From: Aidingimonas lacisalsi
Lineage (GTDB): Bacteria; Pseudomonadota; Gammaproteobacteria; Pseudomonadales; Halomonadaceae
Assembly: GCF_008079445.1 (NCBI RefSeq)
Contig: NZ_VRYH01000003.1
Coordinates: 487,658-551,657 of the forward strand
DNA: 64,000 nt
Direction: 5' to 3'
Shown: piece by piece, positions 36,448 to 44,980 of the stretch
How the letters are laid out: every line of letters begins with the position of its first letter
Position numbering within the stretch: position 1 is the stretch's first letter
The notes under the pieces: model-generated
The model's database searches: none
Told to the model about the DNA's origin: nothing
Seen by the model: only the letters and a program-made list of their open reading frames with translations
Program-made: the position numbers and the translations under genes

Positions 36448-37290
36448 TCAGCTCGTCGAACCGACGTCGCCCTGATTGTCGTGGTGGTAGACATGCATGT
36501 CCCGCTGAGGGAAGGGAATGCTAATGCCCTCTCGATCAAAGCGTCGCTTGATCTCCTCGGTCATCCCCCAGTAGACATCCCAGTAATCCACGGCCTTCAC
36601 CCAGGGTCGAACGATCCAATCCACACTGGAATCATTCAGCGCGCTGATGCGAATGTTCGGTGCAGGATCTTCCAGGACCCGTGTATCATCGGCCACCACG
36701 CTTTCGAGCACCCGCCGCACGGTATCGATGTCATCGTCGTAGCTGACCCCCACCACGAGATCGACACGCCTGGTTGTGTGGGTGGAATAGTTGGTTATGG
36801 CGCCTGACAGCATCTGGCCGTTAGGGACGATGACCCGCCTGTTATCCGGCGTGTTGAGCTCGGTATTGAAGATTTGCACCTCATCCACGGTACCGGATAC
36901 GCCACCTGCCTCGATGTAATCGCCGACCTTGTAAGGTCGGAACAGCACCACCATCACGCCAGCGGCGAGGTTGGCCAGTGCGCCTTGTAGCGCCAGACCG
37001 ATCGCCAGACCAGCGGCACCGATGACAGCAATCAATGAGGTAGTCTGAATGCCGACCTGGCTGATCGCTGCCAGCACGACCGCAAACATCAGCATCACAT
37101 AGAAGATGTTGCCGATGAACGTAACGATCAGTGGGTCGGTGTCGGCGCGCTTCATCGCCTTGACGGTGAGTCGGTGCAGCAACTTCGCAATCCAGCGACC
37201 TATCACGAAGATGGCAATCGCTGCGACCAGATTGATTACGAAACTCGTGCCCCGTATCTGCAGAAAGCCAAAGATTGTCTCGAAATCCAT
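36448..37290 (-). CDS. MscS-type small-conductance mechanosensitive channel
   Basis: A 280-residue inner-membrane channel that opens on hypo-osmotic shock. Three membrane segments: FVINLVAAIAIFVIGRWIA, FYVMLMFAVVLAAISQVG, and the pore helix AAGLAIGLALQGALANLAAG with the Gly/Ala zipper. The beta domain follows (RPYKVGDYIEAGGVSGTVDE, RRVIVPNGQMLSGAITNYS), as in E. coli MscS (286 residues). Single gene with its own terminator. Confidence 0.93.
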   Translation of the reverse strand: MDFETIFGFLQIRGTSFVINLVAAIAIFVIGRWIAKLLHRLTVKAMKRADTDPLIVTFIGNIFYVMLMFAVVLAAISQVGIQTTSLIAVIGAAGLAIGLALQGALANLAAGVMVVLFRPYKVGDYIEAGGVSGTVDEVQIFNTELNTPDNRRVIVPNGQMLSGAITNYSTHTTRRVDLVVGVSYDDDIDTVRRVLESVVADDTRVLEDPAPNIRISALNDSSVDWIVRPWVKAVDYWDVYWGMTEEIKRRFDREGISIPFPQRDMHVYHHDNQGDVGSTS

Positions 37291-37467
37291 GTCGTCTCTC
37301 GTGCCTTGGTGGAACGTATGGTGGATGCCGTTGACTCGGAAGTTGGCCCGCTTCGGTGGCCACCTGCCGACGGCCGTTTACCTTCGTTACTTTAGCACGG
37401 CCTTTATACCCTGGCTTGGTCGTGCCATCGATCAATGGCGTACCACAACAGTGGCTGTGTCCGCGGC

Positions 37468-37965
37468 TTAATTCATCTCAAGGTCTATCGCACGTATTTG
37501 CCAACGGCGCGCTTGCTCGTCGCAGCCCGGTACATCATTGCACCGCTCGAGTCGCAGCGTGCCCTGATGCGCGAATGGCTTCCCTCGACGCTCGCCCGAA
37601 ACCTGCACCGGAACCTCGGCATGTAGGGTTCCCGCCGCACCTTCGATCCTGGCCGCCCCTACCGTTTCTCCCTCAAAGGACTGATACACGAGCATCGATT
37701 TCTCGAACTGATCGCGGCCACTCTCACGGATCCGTGTATCCGGCGCCCACATGCCATACGCCTGATCGAATTTCCCTTGCGCGAGCAGATCAAAGTAGCG
37801 CTGGCCGGTCTGTTCAGGATCGCGTGGGAGGCTGCCATTGTCATCGGTCGCGACTTCCTCCCGCATCCCACCCGTATCCGCGATGGGAGCACAGGCGGCA
37901 AGCGAACAAAGCAGCAGTACTGACCAGGATACGACAGTCGCCAATTTTCGCATGTTCAGGTACAT
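37468..37965 (-). CDS. Putative lipoprotein (165 aa)
   Basis: Signal peptide with lipobox CSLAAC at ~residues 20-25, then a soluble domain with YFDLLAQGKFDQAYGMWAPD, a pattern like NTF2-like or DUF4878-type lipoproteins, and a C-terminal basic/acidic stretch. ATG 37965 follows ggagggg at six bases; the frame also offers 37980. Function unknown. Confidence 0.7.
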   Translation of the reverse strand: MYLNMRKLATVVSWSVLLLCSLAACAPIADTGGMREEVATDDNGSLPRDPEQTGQRYFDLLAQGKFDQAYGMWAPDTRIRESGRDQFEKSMLVYQSFEGETVGAARIEGAAGTLHAEVPVQVSGERRGKPFAHQGTLRLERCNDVPGCDEQARRWQIRAIDLEMN

Positions 37966-38159
37966 CGTGTTCCCCTCCATGGTGAATAACCGTTGCTATG
38001 TCCAGCATACCCAGTGATACGTACGTGAGCGAATTGAGCAGGACGTCGAGAATGACGCAGGGCAAGGGCTGAGGTGGTGGTGTGCGGTGTGGTCATGCTA
38101 TGTGGATCACGTCAACGGCAAGCGACTCACTGTCTGGGCAAAGGACAGGGGCCATGTAG

Positions 38160-39062
38160 CTAGTACGCAGATTGTCCTTTTATGTGCGCTTGAAGCTGGG
38201 CGGCAAGTTGCTGTGTCGCTTCAGTGGGGCGCCCGGGGCTACGATGTAGCGTGATTTCCGTCGTCTGCAGCTCGGGCAATCCTTCGTCCACGCCGATAAT
38301 GCGAAGATCCGGACCGATCATGGATGGTGTCAGCACTGTCACGGCCAGCCCCGCCCGAACTGCAGCGGAAAGTCCTGACAGGCTGGCGCTGGCATAGGCA
38401 ATCCGCCAGGCGATTCCAGCCGCTTCAAGGGCCATGATGGCGCGCTCTCTGAAAATGCACACCCCTTCCTTCGATACCGCCAGCGGTAATGGTGAGCGGT
38501 GGTGGGTATCGTATCCGGACGCACTGGCCCATACCATCGGTTCGCGACACAGCACCTCACCGCCGGGGCTATTGGGCTGGCGAGTCGCAATGGCCAGGTC
38601 CAGAGCGCCAGCCTTGACATCTTGAACTAGATCAACACTCAAGCCGCATCTTACCTCCAGCTCAACGCCGGGAAAGCGTGCCTCGAATTCCGACAGTGCC
38701 TCGGGCAGATAGACCACATAATCGTCAGGTATTCCGAGTCGTACCACACCATCAAGACGCTGCTCATGTACATCCTGCCAAGCCAGGGCATTCTGGCGGA
38801 GCATCTGCCGGGCATGAGCTAGGAGACGCTCACCGGGTGGCGTAGGCGTAGCGACCTTTTGTCCTCGCTGCAGTAGCGGACAGTCGAAGGTTGCTTCCAG
38901 ACGCTTCATGTGGGCACTGACGGTGGACTGTGCCATATGCAACTGTTCGGCCGCTGCGGTGAATCCACCCTGGTCCACCACGCTGACGAACGTCTTGAGC
39001 ACGACAAGATCCAGTGGTCTGGGGATATGAGAACTGGTCATCACGTTTCTTGATGGCTCCAT
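38160..39062 (-). CDS. LysR-family transcriptional regulator
   Basis: A ~300-residue regulator. The N-terminal winged HTH reads LDLVVLKTFVSVVDQGGFTA with AAEQLHMAQSTVSAHMKRLE. The periplasmic-binding-protein-like effector domain has VVRLGIPDDYVVYLP, LDLAIATRQPNSPGG and AVRAGLAVTVLTPS. Start uncertain: ATG 39062 or 39041; the open frame goes to 39131. Divergent from the DMT transporter at 39148 with a short shared promoter region, so it probably regulates that gene. Confidence 0.87.
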   Translation of the reverse strand: MEPSRNVMTSSHIPRPLDLVVLKTFVSVVDQGGFTAAAEQLHMAQSTVSAHMKRLEATFDCPLLQRGQKVATPTPPGERLLAHARQMLRQNALAWQDVHEQRLDGVVRLGIPDDYVVYLPEALSEFEARFPGVELEVRCGLSVDLVQDVKAGALDLAIATRQPNSPGGEVLCREPMVWASASGYDTHHRSPLPLAVSKEGVCIFRERAIMALEAAGIAWRIAYASASLSGLSAAVRAGLAVTVLTPSMIGPDLRIIGVDEGLPELQTTEITLHRSPGRPTEATQQLAAQLQAHIKGQSAY

Positions 39063-39147
39063 CGAAATACTTCGTTTCCATGATACTGAAAATGTCCCCA
39101 AGATACCCGCCACTGAAGCATTTCGGTCCATCTACGGGAGTCACAGA

Positions 39148-40224
39148 ATGAGAAGTTCACACAGTGTTATCGGACTTCTCGCGGGTCTCTTGACAGTCAC
39201 CCTTTGGGCGAGTCTACCGGTACTTCGCAATCTGGTACATCTCCCTCCCATGTTGACTGCGGCCATCGCGATGTCTTCGGCCGCAGGTTTTGCACAGGTA
39301 CTCGAGCGGTGGATGCACGAACGCAAGTCACCAGTGCCGTTTCGCGACTGGCGGTTCTGGGTCATGGGCGTTGGCGGTCTGACCGGTGCGCTCTATTGCT
39401 ATTTTTTGGCGCTGGGGGAGGGGGACCCGGCCAGGGTCACGCTGGTGACCTATACGTGGCCCTTGGGTTTCATGTTGGTCGCCGACCGGCTGGCAGGCCG
39501 GGGGCTGAGAATGCGAACGCTGCTGGGCGCGCTGGTCGCCTTTTCGGGATTGGCGCCACTGATCCTCTCGTCCGACAAGGGAATATCCACTTCGCCATTG
39601 GCTTATAGCGCAGGACTGGCGGCGGGCATGTCGTGGATTCTTTTTTCCCTCTATCTGAAAAATAACAGCCGCTCAGGGTTGAAGAACTATAAATATATTT
39701 TCGCGTGTGTCGCGGGCACTGCTCTGCTGCTGCATGGTCTGTTCGAAGCCTCGGCTGAAGGGGCAACGTACGTGGACTGGCTGATGGCGGCGTTGATCGG
39801 CATTGGCCCCTATGGCTTGGCATTCATGACGTGGGGGTATGCGTTACTGAAGAGTCCGACCACACTGCTTGGCATTTTGACCTATTTTGTGCCGGTCATT
39901 TCTTCTCTATTTCTGATCTTGGTGGGGTTGGCCTCACTTAGCATGCAGTTGATAGTCGCTGTGGTGGCGGTGCTGACAAGCGCCGTCATCACCCAAACGT
40001 CACTTTCAATGAAGTGGAGGGAATTGAAAGTTTTTCACCATGTTTTCAATGAACCAGGAGTGAACATGTCACGCAAATATACCGTTTCCACTGGACACGA
40101 ACCCTCTGTTTCCAACGTTCGTGACAATTTCCCGGCTCTGTATATGCCAGCGATGCCTCCGCTGGGCTTTATGGATTGGAGTAGGCAACAGTTAACCAGG
40201 CTCCTGACAAAAGCAAAGCGATAA
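39148..40224 (+). CDS. DMT-superfamily (EamA) transporter with C-terminal extension
   Basis: A 358-residue membrane protein with about ten helices in two EamA units (SVIGLLAGLLTVTLWASLPV; AYSAGLAAGMSWILFSLYLK; SPTTLLGILTYFVPVISSLF). Resembles YddG-type aromatic amino-acid exporters, though this is uncertain. After the last helix (~300) comes an unusual ~58-residue soluble tail (GVNMSRKYTVSTGHEPSVSN) not typical of the family. ATG 39148 follows gggag. Divergent LysR gene; terminator downstream. Confidence 0.85.
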   Translation: MRSSHSVIGLLAGLLTVTLWASLPVLRNLVHLPPMLTAAIAMSSAAGFAQVLERWMHERKSPVPFRDWRFWVMGVGGLTGALYCYFLALGEGDPARVTLVTYTWPLGFMLVADRLAGRGLRMRTLLGALVAFSGLAPLILSSDKGISTSPLAYSAGLAAGMSWILFSLYLKNNSRSGLKNYKYIFACVAGTALLLHGLFEASAEGATYVDWLMAALIGIGPYGLAFMTWGYALLKSPTTLLGILTYFVPVISSLFLILVGLASLSMQLIVAVVAVLTSAVITQTSLSMKWRELKVFHHVFNEPGVNMSRKYTVSTGHEPSVSNVRDNFPALYMPAMPPLGFMDWSRQQLTRLLTKAKR

Positions 40225-40246
40225 ACATGACGTTGCCGCGTCATAC

Positions 40247-40274
40247 AGCCGCCCTCAAGTGAGAGGGCGGCTTT
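40247..40274 (+). terminator. Rho-independent terminator after DMT transporter
   Basis: 10-bp stem agccgccctc/gagggcggct with a 6-base loop, then tt; 23 bases past the stop. The convergent azlD gene ends 36 bases further. Confidence 0.7.
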
Positions 40275-40309
40275 GACATTGCAGCAGTATGCCTGTCGAC
40301 GATGGTGTT

Positions 40310-40660
40310 TCAGCCCCCCATCCCCGCCACAACGATGACCGCCCCATAAGTCGCCACGCCCGCGGCCACCGGCCAGCCAAGCGAGCGCGTGCGATACCAG
40401 ACGAGCAAGGTGGCAATGGCGCCTATTACGGTGGCCAGCCATGAGAGGGGCGATTCCGGGTCGCTGGGGACGAGCGAAACGCCGAGTACGGCGGTGATCA
40501 TCAGCGGCCCGAGAATGCTCAGCCATTGTGGCATCGCGTCTATCCTGTCGCTCTCGGCCAGCTTGCGCAGCCGCCGGCGCATCCATACCAGTGGCAGGCA
40601 CCGCATCAGGAACGTGCCGATGGCGGTGGCCAGCACGGCGACCCAGAGTACGCTGCTCAT
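40310..40660 (-). CDS. azlD: Branched-chain amino acid exporter small subunit AzlD
   Basis: A 116-residue membrane protein with four hydrophobic segments (MSSVLWVAVLATAIGTFLMR, WLSILGPLMITAVLGVSLV, WLATVIGAIATLLVWY, AGVATYGAVIVVAGMGG), the AzlD pattern. ATG 40660 overlaps the azlC stop by four bases. With AzlC it forms a LIV-E family exporter. Last gene of the XRE-azlC-azlD operon. Confidence 0.88.
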   Translation of the reverse strand: MSSVLWVAVLATAIGTFLMRCLPLVWMRRRLRKLAESDRIDAMPQWLSILGPLMITAVLGVSLVPSDPESPLSWLATVIGAIATLLVWYRTRSLGWPVAAGVATYGAVIVVAGMGG

Positions 40661-41382
40661 CCTTGCCTCCGATTGCGGGTATCGAACTGCACGACGTAGA
40701 AGCAGAGAGCGCCGAGGATGGCGGCCAGGGGGATGCCGAGGTTGGTCACGCCGGCCAACGTACAGAGCATGGCCGTGGCGATGGTGGTGCACAGGGCCAG
40801 CGACCATCGGCGGGAAGTGAAGCGTGGCACGACCAGCACCAGAAACAAGGAGGGCAGAGCGAAGGGCATGACCTCACCCAGCAATGGCCAGCGTGCTGTC
40901 AGCCACTCACCGGCAATGGCGCCTAGCGCCGTGCCCGCGATCCAGCTTGCCCATGCCATCAGTGCGGCGCCGGTGAACCAGCCCAGGCGCTGCCTTTCCG
41001 CCAGTTGCGGCAGGCGGCTGTGGGCGAGAGCGAACACTTGATCGGTCAAGCCGTGCATCAACCAGGGCCAGCAGCGATGGTGTGTCAGCCAGGGGGCCAG
41101 ATTGGGGGCGTAAACCACGTGGCGGACGTTGATCAGCAGCGTCATGACGACGACCAGCCACAAGGGGCCGCCGCCGGCGACCATGCCGACGAACAGGAAC
41201 TGGGACGCGCCGGCGTAGATCAGCGTCGAGATCAGCGCAGCTTCCCAGGTGCTGAACCCGGCCTGGACGGTGACCAGCCCGAACGAGATAGCGACCGGGA
41301 TATATCCGCCCAACAGCGGTATGGCTTCGCGTATGCCCGTCAGCCAGGGGCGGGACAAATCGGGGGTGGCCTGCAAGTTCAT
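40657..41382 (-). CDS. azlC: Branched-chain amino acid exporter large subunit AzlC
   Basis: A 241-residue inner-membrane protein: AIPLLGGYIPVAISFGLVTV, ISTLIYAGASQFLFVGMVAG, LINVRHVVYAPNLAP, and LTDQVFALAHSRLP are AzlC landmarks. ATG 41382 overlaps the regulator's stop (ATGA). The longer frame to 41433 is not needed. Probably exports branched-chain or related amino acids. Confidence 0.9.
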   Translation of the reverse strand: MNLQATPDLSRPWLTGIREAIPLLGGYIPVAISFGLVTVQAGFSTWEAALISTLIYAGASQFLFVGMVAGGGPLWLVVVMTLLINVRHVVYAPNLAPWLTHHRCWPWLMHGLTDQVFALAHSRLPQLAERQRLGWFTGAALMAWASWIAGTALGAIAGEWLTARWPLLGEVMPFALPSLFLVLVVPRFTSRRWSLALCTTIATAMLCTLAGVTNLGIPLAAILGALCFYVVQFDTRNRRQG

Positions 41383-41912
41383 GACGGGGTTCCCTGCCTG
41401 GCGTAGACGATGGTGACGAGCAGCGTCACCCACGCTTCATGAGTCCGGTAAAGGTGCGGTTGGTCGGCTGCGAAGGTGAGAGTATCGCCTGCCGCGAGGG
41501 TCGCTGGCGCATCGACCGGCCCCGCCTCCAGCTGACCACTGATGATGGTGAGCGATTCTTGCGCGCCCGGCGTATGTGCCTCGGCATGTCGTGTCGTATT
41601 CGGGGCGCAGCGCATCCAGTAGGCATCGACATGAGGATCTTCCTTGCCCTGATCCAGCAGACGCACCTGAACACCATTCTCGCCCAGCGGCACCTCATAG
41701 ATGGGAGCGACCAGAGTGCCGAACGGGACATTCAGCTGTACCGCCAGGCGCCAGATGGTATCCAGTGTAGGATTGCCGTTGCCCTGTTCCAGTCGCGACA
41801 GGTTCGATTTCGCGATGCCGGCGGCGGCGGCCAGCTGCGACAGCGACCAGCCCCGGGCCAGGCGAAGCGTCTGTAGATGCTGCCCCAGGGTATGGAGTGA
41901 AAGTTCGTCCAT
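41379..41912 (-). CDS. XRE-family regulator with cupin domain
   Basis: A 177-residue protein: an N-terminal XRE HTH (LGQHLQTLRLARGWSLSQLA with AAAGIAKSNLSRLEQGNGNP) and a C-terminal cupin (~100-175: HAEAHTPGAQESLTIISGQL, AGDTLTFAADQPHLYR). First gene of an overlapping operon with azlC and azlD, so it likely controls amino-acid export and its own synthesis. A palindrome lies in its promoter. Confidence 0.9.
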   Translation of the reverse strand: MDELSLHTLGQHLQTLRLARGWSLSQLAAAAGIAKSNLSRLEQGNGNPTLDTIWRLAVQLNVPFGTLVAPIYEVPLGENGVQVRLLDQGKEDPHVDAYWMRCAPNTTRHAEAHTPGAQESLTIISGQLEAGPVDAPATLAAGDTLTFAADQPHLYRTHEAWVTLLVTIVYARQGTPS

Positions 41913-41928
41913 GTCGGTGCCCAGAATC

Positions 41929-41960
41929 GTTCAATATAAAGAACGTTCTATAAAAGGAAC
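41929..41960. promoter_or_regulatory. Palindromic operator candidate before the XRE-azlCD operon
   Basis: Perfect core agaacgttct (41940-41949) framed by gttc at 41929 and gaac ending at 41960, inside AT-rich promoter-like DNA 17-48 bases upstream of the regulator start. Autoregulation is inferred. Confidence 0.45.
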
Positions 41961-41985
41961 ACCCGGCCTGTCAATGATTCTCTCG

Positions 41986-43656
41986 CTATCCCGCCACATT
42001 TGCTCGTGTGATCACCTGAGGCGGTGCGTCGAAGGTATCGGCGCTGGCCATGTTCCAGTAGTGGCGGAAGACTTCATGCTGTGGCGGCACGTCTTCGAGC
42101 AGTTCGCCGGGTTCCAGATACGCGAAGAGAGCGTCGTAAGAGCGGATTTCGTGGCGCGAGACTCGGCGCAGGATGTGTTCCGGCCCGAGCTGGTTGGTGT
42201 GCGACAGGCCGGCAGCGGCGAGCATTTCGCTCAGGGCGTTCATGGTATTGCGGTGGAAGTGGTAGACACGCTGGCTCTTGTCGCTCACGTCGAGCTTGCT
42301 GCTGCGCTGCGGGTTCTGGGTGGCGACCCCGCTCGGGCAGCGGTCGGTGTGGCAACTGCGGGCCTGAATGCAGCCCAGAGCGAACATGTAGCCGCGTCCA
42401 GCGTTGCACCAGTCCGCACCCAGGGCGATGGTGCGGGCAATGTCGAACGCCGAGATGATCTTGCCGGCGGCACCGACTTTGATCTCTCGGCGCAGATTGA
42501 CGCCGACCAGCGTGTTGTGGACCAGCAGCAGCGCTTCGTTGAGCGGCATTCCCAGACGGTTGATGAACTCCAGTGGAGCGGCCCCCGTGCCACCTTCGCC
42601 GCCATCGACGACGACGAAATCCGGAGATTCTCCGCTTTGCAGCATGGCCTTGACCACGGCAAACCATTCCCAGGGGTGGCCGATCGCCAGTTTGATACCG
42701 ACCGGTTTGCCACCGGAGAGTTCGCGTAGGCGGCGAATGAATTCCATCATCTCCATGGGCGTGGCAAAGGTCGAATGTGTCGTGGGTGATATGACGTCTT
42801 CGCCGACGGGGACGCCGCGTGTCTGGGCAATTTCTTCGGTGACCTTGGCACCGGGCAGGATGCCGCCATGGCCCGGCTTGGCGCCCTGGGACAGCTTGAT
42901 CTCGATCATCTTGACCTGATCGAGGGTAGCGTTGGCGACGAAGCGTTCCTCGTCGAAGCGACCCTCGGCATCGCGGCAGCCGAAATAGGCGGAGCCGATT
43001 TCCCAGACGAGATCGCCGCCGCGGTGATGGTAGGGAGAAATCGCCCCTTCACCGGTGTCGTGGTAGAAGTCGCCCATCCTCGCTCCTGCGTTGAGTGAGC
43101 TGATGGCGTTGCCCGACAGCGCACCGAAACTCATTGCCGAAATGTTGAAGACACTGGCTGAGTAGGGCTGGGCACACCGCTCCCCGATCGTGATGCGGAA
43201 GTCGTTATCGCCGATGTGAGCTGGAGTCAGCGACGGATTGATCCACTCATAACCCTCGGCGTACATGTCATGCAGCGAACCGAACGGCTTCTTGTCCACC
43301 ACGTTCTTGGCGCGCTGATAGACCACCGAGCGCTGCTCGCGCGAGAAGGGACGTTCGTCGGTGTCGGACTGGATGAAGTATTGCCGGATTTCCGGGCCGA
43401 TCGACTCCAGGCTGTAACGAAAATGCGCCAGAATTGGGTAGTTGCGGCTTACGGTGCGGCGACGTTGCAGCACGTCGTGGGTGCCGAGTGCCGCCAGTGG
43501 CCCGAACGCGAGCAGGCTCCAGGCCCAGGCGCTGCCGACCCCCCAGGCGATTATCGCCGTGACCAGACCGAACAGGCTGAGTGCATAGGCGGCGTAGCGC
43601 ATCGGCAAGGCGGTGGCGAGCGACTGGTGTTGCAGTGGGCCGAACGGCTTGGGCAT
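41986..43656 (-). CDS. FMN-binding glutamate-synthase-family protein
   Basis: A 556-residue protein. Two N-terminal hydrophobic segments (~18-60, MRYAAYALSLFGLVTAIIAW) precede the FMN-binding TIM barrel of the glutamate synthase central domain: FNISAMSFGALSGNAISSLN, SQGAKPGHGGILPGAKV, DFVVVDGGEGGTGAAPLEF, and the C-rich FALGCIQARSCHTDRCPSG that could hold an iron-sulfur cluster. No glutaminase domain is present, so it is not classical GltB. Members are widespread; the reaction is not settled. ATG 43656 follows aaggaacc. Confidence 0.88.
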   Translation of the reverse strand: MPKPFGPLQHQSLATALPMRYAAYALSLFGLVTAIIAWGVGSAWAWSLLAFGPLAALGTHDVLQRRRTVSRNYPILAHFRYSLESIGPEIRQYFIQSDTDERPFSREQRSVVYQRAKNVVDKKPFGSLHDMYAEGYEWINPSLTPAHIGDNDFRITIGERCAQPYSASVFNISAMSFGALSGNAISSLNAGARMGDFYHDTGEGAISPYHHRGGDLVWEIGSAYFGCRDAEGRFDEERFVANATLDQVKMIEIKLSQGAKPGHGGILPGAKVTEEIAQTRGVPVGEDVISPTTHSTFATPMEMMEFIRRLRELSGGKPVGIKLAIGHPWEWFAVVKAMLQSGESPDFVVVDGGEGGTGAAPLEFINRLGMPLNEALLLVHNTLVGVNLRREIKVGAAGKIISAFDIARTIALGADWCNAGRGYMFALGCIQARSCHTDRCPSGVATQNPQRSSKLDVSDKSQRVYHFHRNTMNALSEMLAAAGLSHTNQLGPEHILRRVSRHEIRSYDALFAYLEPGELLEDVPPQHEVFRHYWNMASADTFDAPPQVITRANVAG

Positions 43657-43736
43657 GGAGCAGGTTCCTTGGATTAGAAGGTCATTGGATATTGCAGGGG
43701 CCAGAGCGCGGCTGTGTCAAATGCACGGGCTGAACC

Positions 43737-44099
43737 TCAGATCAGCGATAGAAACGGCCATACCGTCAAGGCCAGTATGAGTCCGATTGCGGCGAGATAG
43801 ACCAGAGCGGCTAGCGGGTTGTCGCGTACGCGTTGCCAGAGGGTCGGGGCCCGGCCTTGGGCCTGAAGATCGGCATATTCGTCGCGAACGCGTTGACCGA
43901 GTTCCTGCTGATAGGCTTCGATCACGGCTCGGGCGGCTTCGTACTGGCTCTCATCCTGCAGCCAGATGGCCGGTAACGACACCTGCCAGCGCCCGGCCGT
44001 GGTCTCATAGGTTTCGAAGCCGTGCTCGTCTAGCAGGCGGCGGACCTCCTCGGCTTCTTCGTCGGGGACGTTGCGTAGTTTGAAGAGTAGTACCGCCAT
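43737..44099 (-). CDS. DUF6164-like small membrane protein
   Basis: A 120-residue protein: an N-terminal ferredoxin-like soluble part (LLFKLRNVPDEEAEEVRRLL, HGFETYETTAGRWQVSLPAI) and one or two C-terminal membrane segments (NPLAALVYLAAIGLILALTV). This matches proteins annotated DUF6164; function unknown. It precedes the L,D-transpeptidase gene's end by 12 bases on the same strand and may be cotranscribed with it. Confidence 0.75.
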   Translation of the reverse strand: MAVLLFKLRNVPDEEAEEVRRLLDEHGFETYETTAGRWQVSLPAIWLQDESQYEAARAVIEAYQQELGQRVRDEYADLQAQGRAPTLWQRVRDNPLAALVYLAAIGLILALTVWPFLSLI

Positions 44100-44111
44100 G
44101 GTATCCCGTGA

Positions 44112-44876
44112 TTATCGTGGAGTCGTTTGCATGGCAAGATCACGGCCGGGGCCGCCGCGTGCATCGATGCTTTCTGCCAGTATCGACTCGCGCTGGCAGT
44201 TGAGAAAACTGGACTCGGCGAGCCATTGTGAATCAGGATAGTAAGCAAACAGATATTGATCTTCCTTGATACTATCGATCAACGGCCCCGCCACGTCCTG
44301 GGGAACGGCGGGGCAGCCGAGGCTACGCCCCAGGCGACCGTTTTCGGCAATGAAGGATTCACTGACGTAATCGGCGCCATGCATGACGATGGCGCGTTCG
44401 TAAGCGAGATCGTTGATACCGTCTTCCAGTCCTTGCAGGCGCAGTGAATAACCGTTGCTGCCATCGTAACTGTTCATGGTGCGAAACAACCCCAGACTCG
44501 ATTGATGACTGTCCGGAGTATTGGAGAACCACAGTGCATTTTCATCACCGGTTTCACGGCCATGAGAGACCAGTTCTTCATACAGCAAGCGATCATTGAC
44601 CAGATCGAACACCCAGAGCCTGGGCTCATTGGCGGAACGCGAAAAATCGATGACTGCCAGCTTCTCGGCGCCCGGCTGGGCACAGTGCAGTGCACTGGTC
44701 GCGAGTCTTAACACGTGGGGACTCGCATTGGGTGCCAGACGTTGTAAGGTCGTGGCATGTGGTGCGGCCAGGGATGAGACACTGCTCAATAGTAGTGGGG
44801 TCGATAGAATGATGGGCCAAAGGTGGCGAACGAGACAGCGAAAGTCGAATATCCTGCGAAATGTTGTTGTTGGCAT
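44112..44876 (-). CDS. Murein L,D-transpeptidase catalytic-domain protein
   Basis: A 254-residue secreted protein: hydrophobic signal segment (LWPIILSTPLLLSSVSSLA) and then a YkuD-like fold with LWVFDLVNDRLLYEELVSHG, SLGLFRTMNSYDGSNGYSLR, and the catalytic block IVMHGADYVSESF with GRSLGCPAVP holding His and Cys. This is the murein_L,D-TPase-catalytic family (YkuD-like). Probably cross-links or trims peptidoglycan. Divergent from a second L,D-transpeptidase gene. Confidence 0.83.
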   Translation of the reverse strand: MPTTTFRRIFDFRCLVRHLWPIILSTPLLLSSVSSLAAPHATTLQRLAPNASPHVLRLATSALHCAQPGAEKLAVIDFSRSANEPRLWVFDLVNDRLLYEELVSHGRETGDENALWFSNTPDSHQSSLGLFRTMNSYDGSNGYSLRLQGLEDGINDLAYERAIVMHGADYVSESFIAENGRLGRSLGCPAVPQDVAGPLIDSIKEDQYLFAYYPDSQWLAESSFLNCQRESILAESIDARGGPGRDLAMQTTPR

Positions 44877-44980
44877 CGTCAGGGGGCTCCGGTTCCTACA
44901 GTGTCGACAAATCAGCGGCTATTATGACCATAGAGTGGCGTGAGGCCAATGCCACGCAAGGGAACTGTAGGAGTCGATTG

